Source: Pelotomaculum propionicicum (GTDB lineage: Bacteria; Bacillota; Desulfotomaculia; Desulfotomaculales; Pelotomaculaceae). Taken from it: 34,030 nucleotides of DNA. The notes under the pieces are model-generated. The model was not told the DNA's origin, made no database searches, and saw nothing but the letters and a program-made list of their open reading frames with translations. Below are positions 24,295 through 33,039 of this stretch, in pieces; within the stretch, counting starts at the first letter, position 1, and each line of letters starts with the position of its first letter. The stretch is taken from NCBI RefSeq assembly GCF_004369225.1, contig NZ_QFFZ01000040.1:1-34030 (forward strand). The letters are read 5' to 3'. Both the position numbers and the translations under genes were made by a program.

Positions 24295-24500
24295 GTAAGC
24301 TATAGGTCGTAAGACGTAGGCAAATTATGTCGTAAGCTATAGGTCGTAAGACGTAGGTATGCAAGAAAGTATAATAGGTCAAAGACCCAAAAGGAATGCA
24401 GGATATACCTACGGCCTGCGGCTTATGACATACGACTGAAAACTACGGCCTACGCCCTACGGCATACGACTAAATAATACGGCCTACGACATATATAGGT
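24295..24500. repeat. CGTAGG-rich palindromic repeat, copy A
   Basis: This fills most of the gene-free stretch 24145-24509. A 26-bp unit starting GTAAGCTATAGGTCGTAAG occurs twice in direct order (24295-24320 and 24332-24357). The right half (24408-24500) carries the complementary theme CCTACGGCCTGCGG and CTACGGCCTACGCC, so the arms could pair. The centre holds TGCAGGATATACCTACG (24397-24413), found with one mismatch in copy B at 29765-29781. No ORF is present. Confidence 0.7.
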
Positions 24501-24509
24501 GAAAGTTGA

Positions 24510-25919
24510 ATGGACTTGCTTAAGAAGGTCAGCGCTTTTATGGTCCGCCACCGCATGGTTGAGCGCGGCTGCCGGGTGGTCGTGGCTGTGTCGGGCGGCC
24601 CGGACTCAACAGCGCTGCTGCATATTTTGCACTTGCTGAAAGATGACCTGGGAATATCCCTGCACGTGGCCCACTTAAACCACATGTTCCGGGGGCGGGA
24701 ATCGGATAACGACGCGGTATTTGTGGCTGAGATGGCCGGGCGCTGCAACCTGCCCGCCACTATAAAATCCGTTGATGTTCCGGCCTACAGGCGGCAAAGC
24801 GGTCTCTCCAAACAGGTGGCCGCGCGGAAAGTGCGTTATGAGTTTCTTTGTGAGACAGCGCGCCAGGTGGGGGCGGCAAGAATTGCCCTGGCGCACCAGG
24901 CTGATGACCAGGCTGAGACGATCCTGATCAATTTTTTGAGAGGTGCGGGTACCACAGGCCTCAAAGGCATCCTTCCCGTAAGGGATAACCTGTATATCAG
25001 GCCACTACTGGAAGTCAGGCGCGCTGAAATTGAGCGGTATTGCCGTGAGCAGAATTTGTCCTTCCGCCAGGATTCTTCCAACCTGCAGCCCGTATACGCC
25101 AGAAACCGGGTCAGGCTGAACCTGATGCCGCTGCTGGTCAGAGACTACAACCCGGGCCTGGTGCCGGCTTTGCTCCGGCTGGGTGAAATCAGCCGGGAAG
25201 AGGATAGCTTCCTGGATGATCAGGTGGAGAAGGCATTCAAGGATGCTCTTGATTGTCCAATAGGGGAAAGTATATCTCTAAGTCTGGGTAAGCTTAAAGG
25301 CATGCCTGTGGCTATCCGGCGCCGGGCCCTGCGCAAGGCCTGGCAGTGCTTAACCGGCAGGGAAAGGGTGTTGGACTTTAAGCATACCCAGGCGGTGCTG
25401 GACTTAATTGACAACGGCGAAACCGGCGCGCAGGCCGGTATGCCCCTGAACACTGCGGCTGTGCGGCGCCATTCCTCCCTTGAACTGAAAAAATTGCGGG
25501 AAAATCCCGGGACTCCTTATTATATCTATCCTTTGCAGGTGCCTGGCGCCACTTATCTGCCCGAGTTGGACCAGACAATTTACGCTGAGGAAATACCTTA
25601 TACCGGCGCACCGAACCCGGCAGACCTGCCGCCGTCAGAGGCTTTGCTGGACGCCGGCAAACTGCCGGAATCGCTTTTTGTGCGCAGCCGCCTGGCGGGA
25701 GATGTGTTTCAACCATACGGCAGCCCTGCGGCGACTAAACTCAAAGACTTTTTTATCAAACAAAAGGTGGCGCGCGAGGAAAGGGACCGGGTCCCGCTTG
25801 TCGGCACACCGGGTGAGATCGTCTGGGTGGGCGGCATGCGGACTGGAGAGAAGTGGAAAGTGGACGGCTGCACAGCAAGGGTACTGCGTTTAAAACTGGG
25901 CCGCGGCAGATGCTTTTGA
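24510..25919 (+). CDS. tilS: tRNA(Ile)-lysidine synthase
   Basis: A 469-aa enzyme that attaches lysine to C34 of tRNA-Ile(CAU) using ATP, so that the tRNA reads AUA. The N-terminal PP-loop domain has VAVSGGPDSTALLHIL (SGGPDS at 28-33), HLNHMFRGRESDND and ALAHQADDQAETILINFLRG. A middle helical domain and a C-terminal TilS domain (SRLAGDVFQPYG, KLKDFFIKQKV, VGTPGEIVWVGGMR) complete the long form. AGGTG precedes the ATG. Order tilS-ftsH is as in Bacillus, but hprT, which normally lies between, is absent here. The repeat copy A ends about 10 bases before the start, so it may shape its leader. Confidence 0.95.
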   Translation: MDLLKKVSAFMVRHRMVERGCRVVVAVSGGPDSTALLHILHLLKDDLGISLHVAHLNHMFRGRESDNDAVFVAEMAGRCNLPATIKSVDVPAYRRQSGLSKQVAARKVRYEFLCETARQVGAARIALAHQADDQAETILINFLRGAGTTGLKGILPVRDNLYIRPLLEVRRAEIERYCREQNLSFRQDSSNLQPVYARNRVRLNLMPLLVRDYNPGLVPALLRLGEISREEDSFLDDQVEKAFKDALDCPIGESISLSLGKLKGMPVAIRRRALRKAWQCLTGRERVLDFKHTQAVLDLIDNGETGAQAGMPLNTAAVRRHSSLELKKLRENPGTPYYIYPLQVPGATYLPELDQTIYAEEIPYTGAPNPADLPPSEALLDAGKLPESLFVRSRLAGDVFQPYGSPAATKLKDFFIKQKVAREERDRVPLVGTPGEIVWVGGMRTGEKWKVDGCTARVLRLKLGRGRCF

Positions 25920-25990
25920 TTGAAACGGTTGCTGAAATATGTTAAAATACTCATTATGGGTTAGTGCGTTTTTACGGAAGGAGTGTCATC

Positions 25991-27823
25991 GTGAACAAGG
26001 TTGTAAAAAACCTTAGCATATATTTGCTTATTGTTCTGGTTATTATCGCCTTGCTGAAATATACAACGCCCACCAGAGCTGTCCCCTCACCGATCAAGTA
26101 CAGTGTGTTCTTAGAGCTTGTGAATCAGGGACAGGTAAAGTCGGTTGTCATTCAGACTGAAAGCGGTACCAACACTGTCACAGGCGAGAAAACCGACGGG
26201 ACGAAGTTTGAGTCCAAAGGACCGGCGACCGACGGGGACTTATTCAGGCTTTTGAAAGAAAAGAAGGTGGAATGGACGAGCGAGCCGCCTCCCCAGCCCG
26301 GGTGGTGGACCGGTCTCCTGACCACTCTCTTGCCTATACTGTTGTTTGTAATCCTGTTCTTCTTCCTGATGCAGCAGACCCAGGGCGGCGGCAACCGGGT
26401 GATGTCTTTCGGCAAAAGCAGGGCCAGACTGCACAGTGATGATAAAAAGAAAGTCACCTTCGCCGATGTGGCGGGGGCGGACGAGGTCAAAGAAGAGCTT
26501 GAAGAGATCGTTGAATTCCTGAAGAACCCGAAAAAGTTTCAGGAGTTGGGCGCCAAGATTCCCAGAGGGGTGCTGCTGTTCGGCGCGCCCGGGACCGGCA
26601 AGACCCTCCTGGCCAGAGCGGTGGCCGGCGAGGCCGGGGTGCCTTTCTTCAGCATCAGCGGCTCTGACTTTGTTGAAATGTTTGTTGGTGTGGGAGCTTC
26701 CAGGGTTCGCGATCTTTTTGATCAGGCCAAAAAGAACTCACCCTGCATTGTTTTTGTTGACGAGATTGACGCCGTGGGGCGGCAGCGGGGCGCCGGCCTG
26801 GGCGGCGGCCACGATGAGCGCGAGCAGACACTGAACCAGCTCCTGGTCGAAATGGATGGCTTCTCGCCCAACGAGGGTATTATTATTCTGGCAGCCACCA
26901 ACAGGCCCGATATTTTGGACCCGGCCCTCCTGCGGCCGGGGCGTTTTGACCGCCAGGTGGTCGTTGACTCGCCTGATGTAAACGGGCGCAAAGAGATCCT
27001 GAAAGTCCACATGCGCGGCAAGCCGGTGGAAGAGACGGTCAGCCTCGAGGTATTGGCCCGCCGGACGCCGGGCTTTACCGGGGCGGACCTGGCCAACCTG
27101 ACCAATGAGGCGGCGCTCCTGGCGGCCAGGCAAAACAGGAAAAAGATTACCATGGCCGACCTGGAAAACTCCATTGAGCGGGTAATCGCCGGGCCTGAGA
27201 AGAAATCCAAGGTTATCAGTGAAAAAGAGAAGTGGCTGGTCTGTTACCACGAGGGCGGGCACGCCGTGGTGGGCTTCCTGCTCCCGAATACCGACCCGGT
27301 GCACAAGGTTTCGATCATACCCAGGGGCAGGGCAGGCGGCTATACACTGCTCCTGCCGAAGGAAGACCGCTATTACGCGACCAAGTCCCAGCTGCTGGAC
27401 CAGGTGACCATGCTTTTGGCCGGGCGTGTCTCCGAGGACCTGGTCTTAAAGGAAATCAGCACCGGGGCTCAAAACGACCTGGAGCGCTCCACCGATTTGG
27501 TGAGAAAGATGGTCATGGAATTCGGTATGAGCGACCTCGGGCCGATGACCTACGGGCGCAAGACCGATACTCCCTTCCTGGGCCGGGACCTGGCCAGGGA
27601 CCGCAACTACAGCGAAGAGGTGGCCAACGCCATCGACGTCCAGGTGCGGCAGACTATCGACCAGTCCTACAGCAAGGCTAAAGGACTTCTGGAAGAGCAC
27701 CTGGAAACCCTGCACCTGGTAGCTAAGACCCTTTTTGAAAAAGAAACCATAGAAGCTGAAGAGTTTGCCGAGTTGATGAAACAGGCTGGTGAGGGAGAGC
27801 GGAAAAACGGCAGAAACGCTTAA
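25991..27823 (+). CDS. ftsH: ATP-dependent zinc metalloprotease FtsH
   Basis: A 610-aa membrane protease that forms hexamers and degrades membrane and regulatory proteins. The first membrane helix is at about 8-26, an outside segment at 27-105 and a second helix at about 108-128. The AAA+ domain has Walker A GAPGTGKT (198-205), Walker B IVFVDEID, pore loop FVGVGA and SRH with RPGRFDRQ. The zinc protease has H420-E-G-G-H424. In Bacillus FtsH is needed for sporulation, partly by removing Spo0E. The GTG at 25991 is chosen because AAGGAG lies 7 bases before it; the frame runs back to 25964 without a ribosome site. Confidence 0.97.
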   Translation: MNKVVKNLSIYLLIVLVIIALLKYTTPTRAVPSPIKYSVFLELVNQGQVKSVVIQTESGTNTVTGEKTDGTKFESKGPATDGDLFRLLKEKKVEWTSEPPPQPGWWTGLLTTLLPILLFVILFFFLMQQTQGGGNRVMSFGKSRARLHSDDKKKVTFADVAGADEVKEELEEIVEFLKNPKKFQELGAKIPRGVLLFGAPGTGKTLLARAVAGEAGVPFFSISGSDFVEMFVGVGASRVRDLFDQAKKNSPCIVFVDEIDAVGRQRGAGLGGGHDEREQTLNQLLVEMDGFSPNEGIIILAATNRPDILDPALLRPGRFDRQVVVDSPDVNGRKEILKVHMRGKPVEETVSLEVLARRTPGFTGADLANLTNEAALLAARQNRKKITMADLENSIERVIAGPEKKSKVISEKEKWLVCYHEGGHAVVGFLLPNTDPVHKVSIIPRGRAGGYTLLLPKEDRYYATKSQLLDQVTMLLAGRVSEDLVLKEISTGAQNDLERSTDLVRKMVMEFGMSDLGPMTYGRKTDTPFLGRDLARDRNYSEEVANAIDVQVRQTIDQSYSKAKGLLEEHLETLHLVAKTLFEKETIEAEEFAELMKQAGEGERKNGRNA

Positions 27824-27834
27824 AATATAAAAAT

Positions 27835-27863
27835 GCGCCCGCGGCCAGGCTGCGGGCGCTTTT
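27835..27863 (+). terminator. intrinsic terminator after ftsH
   Basis: GCGCCCGC and GCGGGCGC form an 8-bp GC stem with a 9-base loop, followed by TTTT. It stands only 20 bases before the ndk start, so ndk may be read partly through it. Confidence 0.8.
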
Positions 27864-27882
27864 ATGAGGAGGTAATTTCAAT

Positions 27883-28332
27883 ATGGAACGTACATATCTT
27901 ATGGTAAAGCCCGATGGTGTCCAGCGCAACCTGGCCGGGGAAATCATCAGCAGGTTCGAAAAAAAGGGATTTAAAATTGTCGGGCTGAAAATGCTCAGGA
28001 TCAGCAGGGAAATGGCTGAAAAACACTACGGCGAGCACGCGGGCAAACCATTTTTTGAATCGCTGGTCGGGTTTATCACCAGCGGCCCGGTGGTGGCTTT
28101 TGTGATCGAAGGCAAAGACGCTGTCAGCGCGGCGCGGGATATGATGGGCGCGACCAATCCGCTGAAAGCGGCGCCGGGCACGATCAGGGGCGCCTACGGC
28201 ATAGACATCGGCCGTAATATCATCCACGGTTCGGATTCTTTGGAAAGCGCGGCCAGGGAGATCAGCCTGTTCTTTAAAGAGGAAGAGCTGGTCGAATACA
28301 GCCGGGAAGTCGACGGTTGGATATACGAATAA
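27883..28332 (+). CDS. ndk: nucleoside diphosphate kinase
   Basis: A 149-aa cytoplasmic enzyme that moves the gamma phosphate of ATP to other NDPs through phospho-His115 in [28 protein letters not shown] at the start and the Kpn-loop region are typical; the length is normal. AGGAGG precedes the ATG. It has terminators on both sides and appears to be a single-gene unit. Confidence 0.97.
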   Translation: MERTYLMVKPDGVQRNLAGEIISRFEKKGFKIVGLKMLRISREMAEKHYGEHAGKPFFESLVGFITSGPVVAFVIEGKDAVSAARDMMGATNPLKAAPGTIRGAYGIDIGRNIIHGSDSLESAAREISLFFKEEELVEYSREVDGWIYE

Positions 28333-28345
28333 AATGTCTACTTTG

Positions 28346-28372
28346 AAACGGCCGCAGGGCCGTTTTGTTTTT
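28346..28372 (+). terminator. intrinsic terminator after ndk
   Basis: AAACGGCC and GGCCGTTT form a stem with a 4-base loop, followed by TTTTGTTTTTT. Confidence 0.8.
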
Positions 28373-28459
28373 TCACCTGCGGGACATTGCTTTTCTTGGC
28401 CGGCCGCTTTATAATTTTTCCAAGTGTGGCGCCGGATTATGAAACCGGGAGGAATATCA

Positions 28460-29665
28460 ATGGCAATCAGAGTTTACAGTGTCATAGTTGAAAACAAATC
28501 AGAGGCCCGCCGGGTGATTGCCGAAGTCGGGGCGGACGCGGCCGGCTGCGGCTGGATGGCGCCTAAGGCTGTGCACAGGCTGGTCATGCTGGACGGAGTG
28601 CAGCCCAAACAGGCCAATATTATCAAACAGGAGATGCTAGGCAAGGGCGGTGAGGCTGCTGTTGCCCGGGGTGTGGTCGACCATTCCGTGGCGGAAACGA
28701 AAGTGCTGCTGATGGGCACCTTGAGGCAGTATGAGCATTTTTTGGCTAAACTCGCCTGCCAGCCGTTCGGCCTGGCGGACCTGGCCCGGCGGATCAAGGA
28801 GGCGCTGGACGGCCAGGAGGGTTTTAGCCCATATGACCTGGACTGCCGGGGGAAAACCATACGCCTGGGGGATAAAACCCTGGTCATGGGGATCCTCAAT
28901 GTGACCCCGGACTCCTTTTCGGACGGGGGGAAATATGCCGACCCCGGTTGGGCGGTGGAGCGGGCCGGGCAGTTGGTGGCTGACGGAGCCGATATCATCG
29001 ACCTGGGTGGTGAGTCCACCCGGCCGGGATATACACCGGTAGCCGAAGAGGAAGAACTAGCCAGGGTCATACCGGTCTTAAAAAAGCTGGTACAGGAGTT
29101 GCCTGTCCCTATTTCAATTGATACGACCAAGGCGGCAGTGGCCAGGCGGGCGCTGGATTTGGGCGTTCATATCATCAACGACCAGTGGGGCCTGCGGGCA
29201 GACCCGGCGCTGGCGGACCTTGCCGCCGCCTACGGAGCGCCTCTGGTGCTGATGCATAACCAAAAAGGTACAGATTACCGGGACCTGATGGGAGATATGG
29301 TTGAGTTTTTCCGGGAAAGCATCAGCATGGCACAGCAGGCGGGGCTCCCCCGTGAAAAGATCATAATTGATCCAGGTCTTGGTTTTGGCAAAACAGCAGA
29401 GCAAAACCTGGAGGCGCTGAGAAGGTTAAAGGAACTGCGCTGTCTGGGCCAGCCGGTTTTAATCGGCCCCTCCCGCAAGTCCACAATCGGCAAGGTGCTA
29501 AACCTGCCTGTCGGAGAACGGGTGGAGGGAACTGCTGCGACTGTCGCAGTTGGCGCTGCTAATGGCGCCCACATTGTGCGGGTGCATGATGTGAAAGAGA
29601 TGGTCAGAGTGGCCAGAATGACCGACGCCATCATGGGCAGGTGGGACGAGGGAAGTGAGAAGTGA
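28460..29665 (+). CDS. folP: dihydropteroate synthase with N-terminal extension
   Basis: A 401-aa protein joining para-aminobenzoate and hydroxymethyl-dihydropterin pyrophosphate to dihydropteroate. The catalytic TIM barrel (about 130-400) has VMGILNVTPDSFSDGGKY, DLGGESTRPGYTPV, SIDTTKAAV, INDQWG, IDPGLGFGKT and IGPSRKS. The first about 125 residues are an extra domain that ends before the barrel; anaerobic Firmicutes and archaea often carry this longer form. GGGAGG 7 bases before the ATG at 28460 fixes the start; an in-frame upstream ATG at 28424 lacks a ribosome site. It is followed by folB and folK, but repeat copy B and a broken two-component pair split the cluster. Confidence 0.95.
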   Translation: MAIRVYSVIVENKSEARRVIAEVGADAAGCGWMAPKAVHRLVMLDGVQPKQANIIKQEMLGKGGEAAVARGVVDHSVAETKVLLMGTLRQYEHFLAKLACQPFGLADLARRIKEALDGQEGFSPYDLDCRGKTIRLGDKTLVMGILNVTPDSFSDGGKYADPGWAVERAGQLVADGADIIDLGGESTRPGYTPVAEEEELARVIPVLKKLVQELPVPISIDTTKAAVARRALDLGVHIINDQWGLRADPALADLAAAYGAPLVLMHNQKGTDYRDLMGDMVEFFRESISMAQQAGLPREKIIIDPGLGFGKTAEQNLEALRRLKELRCLGQPVLIGPSRKSTIGKVLNLPVGERVEGTAATVAVGAANGAHIVRVHDVKEMVRVARMTDAIMGRWDEGSEK

Positions 29666-29671
29666 GCCGTG

Positions 29672-29815
29672 AGACGTGGGAAAAAGAAGCCGTAGGCTAT
29701 AAGGCGTAAGGCGTAAGAAGTGATTGTAAAGTAATTCTTACTTTTATTGTGGACCCGTTAGGGGTGCAGGATATACTTACGTCCTATAGCCTACGACCTA
29801 AGGCTAGGGTAAATG
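29672..29815. repeat. CGTAGG-rich palindromic repeat, copy B
   Basis: It fills the space between folP and folB. The left arm (GCCGTAGGCTATAAGG with GCGTAAGGCGTAAG) and the right arm (CTTACGTCCTATAGCCTACG) carry complementary themes, including GTAGGCTATA. The centre has TGCAGGATATACTTACG at 29765-29781, one mismatch from copy A. It is shorter than copy A and lacks its duplicated 26-bp unit. Confidence 0.7.
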
Positions 29816-29854
29816 GTCTTACCTTTTTGACGATAAATGTAAAGAGGGGCGGTT

Positions 29855-30223
29855 ATGGATAAGATCAGTCTGGAAGGAATGGAATTTTACGGCTACCACG
29901 GCGCCAGGCCGGAGGAGCAAAGCCTGGGACAGCGTTTTATCGTGGATGTGGAGCTTTACTTGGACCTGCGCCGGGCCGGGGCGACAGACAGCCTCGATTT
30001 TACTGTTAATTACGCCCGGGTGTTCGAACTGGTGCGATCTATAGTCTGCGGCCCTCCCCGCCTTTTAATTGAATCCGTGGCTGAGTCTGTAGCCGGGGCC
30101 CTGCTGGCGCAGTTTCCCCTGGAAGAGGTTCTGGTACGGGTGAAAAAGCCCCAGGCGCCCCTGCCGGGCAGCTTCACCTGGGCGGCTGTGGAAATAAAGC
30201 GGAAAAAAGAACAAAGAATTTAG
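29855..30223 (+). CDS. folB: dihydroneopterin aldolase
   Basis: A 122-aa enzyme that cleaves dihydroneopterin to hydroxymethyl-dihydropterin, two steps before FolP. MDKISLEGMEFYGYHGARPE then EQSLGQRFIVDVEL, DFTVNYARVFELV, LIESVAESVAGALL and VRVKKPQAPLPG are the family blocks (E for substrate, K in VRVKKP). The length is typical. AGAGGGGCGG precedes the ATG. It is separated from folK by a decayed two-component pair. Confidence 0.95.
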   Translation: MDKISLEGMEFYGYHGARPEEQSLGQRFIVDVELYLDLRRAGATDSLDFTVNYARVFELVRSIVCGPPRLLIESVAESVAGALLAQFPLEEVLVRVKKPQAPLPGSFTWAAVEIKRKKEQRI

Positions 30224-30273
30224 AATAGAAACAGACAATTTTTTTGATGTCTTGGCTTTTTGGGGGAGATCAA

Positions 30274-30702
30274 ATGAAAACCATTTATATTGTTGACGAT
30301 GAGGCCAACATCCGTGACCTGCTTAAAAAATACCTGGTCAAGGAAGGGTTCCAGGCAGAAGCTTTTTCCTGCGCGGAAGATGTGCTGAATGCCGTGCGGC
30401 GGGTCCCGCCGGATTTATTCGTGCTGGATATCACCATGCCGGGTATGGACGGCCTGGAGCTTTGCCGCACGATCAGAAAGTCGGGGGATACGCCGATTAT
30501 CTTTGTATCCGCCAGAGGTGAGGAACTGGACCGGGTACTGGGGCTGGAACTGGGCGCTGATGACTACCTGGCCAAGCCGTTCAGCCCAAGAGAACTGCTG
30601 GCTAGGATTAAGAACATTTTGAGGGGGACCGCCGCTCCTCCCCGCGGCGGTATCAAATATTTGAAAGAACTGGCCTTCCACACCGAAGCGCTGAAAGGCT
30701 GA
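30274..30702 (+). pseudogene. OmpR-type response regulator, truncated after the receiver
   Basis: The ATG at 30274 follows GGGGGAG, so the 142-codon frame may still be translated. The receiver is complete: IVDDEANIRD, phosphoacceptor Asp in VLDITMPGMDGLEL, VSARGEELDRV and GADDYLAKPFSPRELLARI. It then goes into the linker and the first strand of a winged-helix domain (IKYLKELAFHTEALKG) and stops. The DNA-binding domain is missing, and histidine-kinase sequence begins directly after in another frame. A deletion of probably more than 1 kb is the simplest explanation. The receiver could still take phosphate. Confidence 0.8.
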
Positions 30703-30704
30703 AA

Positions 30705-30902
30705 CTGGTGTTTCAGGATGACGGAGGCGGCTTTGCCCAGCAGGACCTGGAAAGGCTTTTTGACCGTTTCTATAAAGGGACCAGGGGCAAGACAGGGCTG
30801 GGCATGGCCATTGTGAAAAATATTGTGGACGGGCACGGCTGGCGTATTGCCGCCGCTAACGGGCCTACAGGCGGCGCCATGATTACTATCGAATTTTATT
30901 AA
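30705..30902 (+). pseudogene. histidine kinase C-terminal remnant (HATPase end)
   Basis: Only the end of the ATP-binding domain is left: LVFQDDGGGFAQQDLERLFD (G1 box), then RFYKGTRGKTGLGMAIVKNI (G2 box) and GGAMITIEF. The sensor, membrane helices, H-box and N-box are gone. It follows the truncated regulator by a few bases in a different frame. The kinase that normally follows an OmpR-type regulator was probably its source. It cannot act as a kinase. Confidence 0.85.
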
Positions 30903-30977
30903 ACCTGTTGCCGGTCATTACTGCCCAAAATACTGTATAATATAAACAAAATAATTAAAACCCCTGGAGGTCGGATA

Positions 30978-31463
30978 ATGCTTACTACCGCCTATATCGG
31001 CCTGGGCAGCAATTTAGGCGATAAAGAGGCCAATATAAAAAAAGCGCTGGAACTATTGGAAGAGGACCCTGGTGTGCACGTAAAAAAAGTAGCGTCCCTT
31101 TACCGGACCGCGCCACTTTACAAACCCAAACAGGACATGTTTTTCAATACAGTGGCGGAGATTGAGACGAATATAAACCCGCATGAGCTGTTAAAACTCT
31201 GCAAGGATATCGAAAAGAGGCTTGAAAGGGCGCCTACCGAGCGCTGGGGGCCGCGCACGATAGACCTGGATTTGCTGCTTTACGGCAAAGATAAAATCTG
31301 CGCTTCAGACTTAGTCGTTCCGCACCCCCGTATGACTGAACGTGCTTTTGTAATGGCGCCTCTGGCGGAGATTGCGCCTGAATTGATAGTACCCGGCGGT
31401 TGTAAGGCAATCGATTTAGCCCGGTTGCTCCTAAGAGACCAGTTTGTAGAAAAGTTAGTTTAG
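30978..31463 (+). CDS. folK: 2-amino-4-hydroxy-6-hydroxymethyldihydropteridine pyrophosphokinase
   Basis: A 161-aa enzyme that puts pyrophosphate from ATP on hydroxymethyl-dihydropterin, giving the FolP substrate. YIGLGSNLGDKEANIKKALE, SLYRTAPLYKPKQDMFFNTV, ERWGPRTIDLDLLLYG (Asp pair for magnesium) and VPHPRMTERAFVMAPLAEI are the family motifs. GGAGG precedes the ATG. With folB and folP it completes the pterin branch of folate synthesis. Confidence 0.96.
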   Translation: MLTTAYIGLGSNLGDKEANIKKALELLEEDPGVHVKKVASLYRTAPLYKPKQDMFFNTVAEIETNINPHELLKLCKDIEKRLERAPTERWGPRTIDLDLLLYGKDKICASDLVVPHPRMTERAFVMAPLAEIAPELIVPGGCKAIDLARLLLRDQFVEKLV

Positions 31464-31493
31464 TTTAAGACCGGTTTTTATAATAAAATTTTG

Positions 31494-31530
31494 GCCGGAA
31501 GGAGGAGACTTCTCTTTCCGGCTTAGTTTT
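31494..31530 (+). terminator. intrinsic terminator after folK
   Basis: GCCGGAA and TTCCGGC form a 7-bp stem around a purine/pyrimidine-rich inner part, followed by TTAGTTTTT. Confidence 0.65.
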
Positions 31531-31557
31531 TGGACATAATAAAACGCGGGTGGTAAT

Positions 31558-32577
31558 ATGGTCTTTGAACCGAAAAGAGTAATTTTCGAGCGGGAAGCGC
31601 TTAATTATCCTCTTGGGGAAGAACTGCTGCGTTATTTCAATCAACAGGGTATAGAAACCAGCTTTACGGCCTCCCATAACCGGGTCACCTCCGTTCCCGG
31701 CAGAACCCGCACAGAGGGCTATTTTGAAGCGAAAAGGACCCTGGTGGTGGGAGTCCGCCGTACCATGGACTTTGCCGCGTGCAAACCCTCGGCCCACTTT
31801 CAGCTGCCCCTGGCCACATCCTGCCCGGGCAAGTGCGAATACTGCTACTTACTGACCAACCTGGGCAAAAAGCCTTATGTCCGTGTCTATGTCAACATTG
31901 AAGAAATCTTAAGCGCCGCAAAAGCTTACATGGAAAAGAGGAAACCCGAAATAACTGTATTCGAAGGCGCCGCCACTTCCGACCCGGTGCCGGTCGAGCC
32001 TTACACCGGCCTGCTGGCTAGGACTGTTGAATTTTTCGGGCGGGAGGATTTAGGGCGTTTCAGGTTTGTGACCAAGTTTACCGATGTGGACACGCTGCTG
32101 GGAGTTCCTCACAACGGCCATACCAGGTTTCGCTTCAGTATTAACACAGGTGAAGTGATCAGGCGTTACGAGCATGCCACCCCAACCTTGGCCGAAAGGC
32201 TGGCGGCGGCTGAAAAAGTGGCGGCGGCAGGTTACCCCCTGGGTTTTCTGGTGGCGCCGATTATCGTTGCTAACGGTTGGAAGGAAGACTACCGGGATTT
32301 ATTCAAGACAGCCGCGTCAGAGCTAAACGGTAAAGCTCCCGACCTCACCTTTGAGTTTATCACCCACCGTTTTACCAAAAGGGCTAAAAACACGATCCTG
32401 GAAGTGTTTCCAAACACAGGCCTTGACCTGGAGGAAGAATCCAGGACTTTTAAATTCGGGCAGTTCGGCTACGGAAAGTACGTCTACCCCAAAGAACACT
32501 TTGCAGAGATAAAGGAATATTTTCACAGCCTGGCACAGGAGTTCTTCCCACAGGCAAAGGTGGAGTATTTTATTTGA
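31558..32577 (+). CDS. splB: spore photoproduct lyase
   Basis: A 339-aa radical SAM enzyme that reverses the spore photoproduct (5-thyminyl-5,6-dihydrothymine) in DNA at germination. The cluster Cys are C89-x3-C93-x2-C96 in ATSCPGKCEYCYLLTN. RFVTKFTDVDTLLG, FRFSINTGEVIRRYEHATPT and LDLEEESRTFKFGQFGYGKY are typical of the family, and the length is normal. At the place where Bacillus SplB has the hydrogen-donor Cys141 (ACTSD context), this protein has Ala139 (GAATSD). Cys75, just before the cluster in AACKPSAHF, is the only nearby candidate seen. The ATG follows GGTGGTAAT, a moderate ribosome site. It has its own space on both sides and is probably transcribed alone. Confidence 0.95.
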   Translation: MVFEPKRVIFEREALNYPLGEELLRYFNQQGIETSFTASHNRVTSVPGRTRTEGYFEAKRTLVVGVRRTMDFAACKPSAHFQLPLATSCPGKCEYCYLLTNLGKKPYVRVYVNIEEILSAAKAYMEKRKPEITVFEGAATSDPVPVEPYTGLLARTVEFFGREDLGRFRFVTKFTDVDTLLGVPHNGHTRFRFSINTGEVIRRYEHATPTLAERLAAAEKVAAAGYPLGFLVAPIIVANGWKEDYRDLFKTAASELNGKAPDLTFEFITHRFTKRAKNTILEVFPNTGLDLEEESRTFKFGQFGYGKYVYPKEHFAEIKEYFHSLAQEFFPQAKVEYFI

Positions 32578-32641
32578 TGTGATCGTAGGAGTGGTTCTGA
32601 TTGATTATTGGTAAATAATTATGTTACCATATTCTAAAGGT

Positions 32642-32663
32642 ACCATATTTCGGTATGGTTTTG
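32642..32663 (+). terminator. weak hairpin after splB
   Basis: ACCATA and TATGGT form a 6-bp stem followed by TTTTGG. It is the only structure I see in the 291-base gap 32578-32868, which is otherwise AT-rich and without an ORF. It may be a weak terminator. Confidence 0.3.
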
Positions 32664-32868
32664 GTTGGATAATTTACTAATTCTTGATTATGATCAGTAT
32701 TTTTCTTTGTCGTCAAAGGGGTTTTTACGAAAAAATTGAGGTTCATACCGTATGACAACTGGTTTTTGGATTCTATTCCCGGATCTGGGTTTAATATGTT
32801 ATGTTAATATTTCCTGTCATTTGTTATCTGAATAGTTGTATTATTACATTAATAAAGGGTGAGTGGTA

Positions 32869-33039
32869 ATGATTGATACTGGTATTTACAAACTCCAAAA
32901 GATATTGAAAGAATCAAATATCGAATTGATTTTTTCAGGAACTTTCTCTCAAGGATTGATTGAAGAACTGGGCGAAGCATTAAAGTCCTGGTGTTGGGGT
33001 TTTTTGTGGCCGTATTCTACATTGTATCCAGAAAAATAG
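32869..33039 (+). pseudogene. SiaB-type kinase N-terminal remnant
   Basis: The ATG at 32869 has a good ribosome site (AAGGGTGAG). About 38 codons read like the start of SiaB-family protein kinases: NIELIFSGTFSQGLIEELGE followed by ALK. The frame then enters out-of-frame siaA sequence and stops at 33039. The ATP-binding part is missing. The junction lies near 32979-32987. Confidence 0.55.

Noticed and set aside
24295-24357. CRISPR-like direct repeats
   Set aside because: There are only two copies 11 bases apart, and the wider structure is palindromic without spacers of fixed length.
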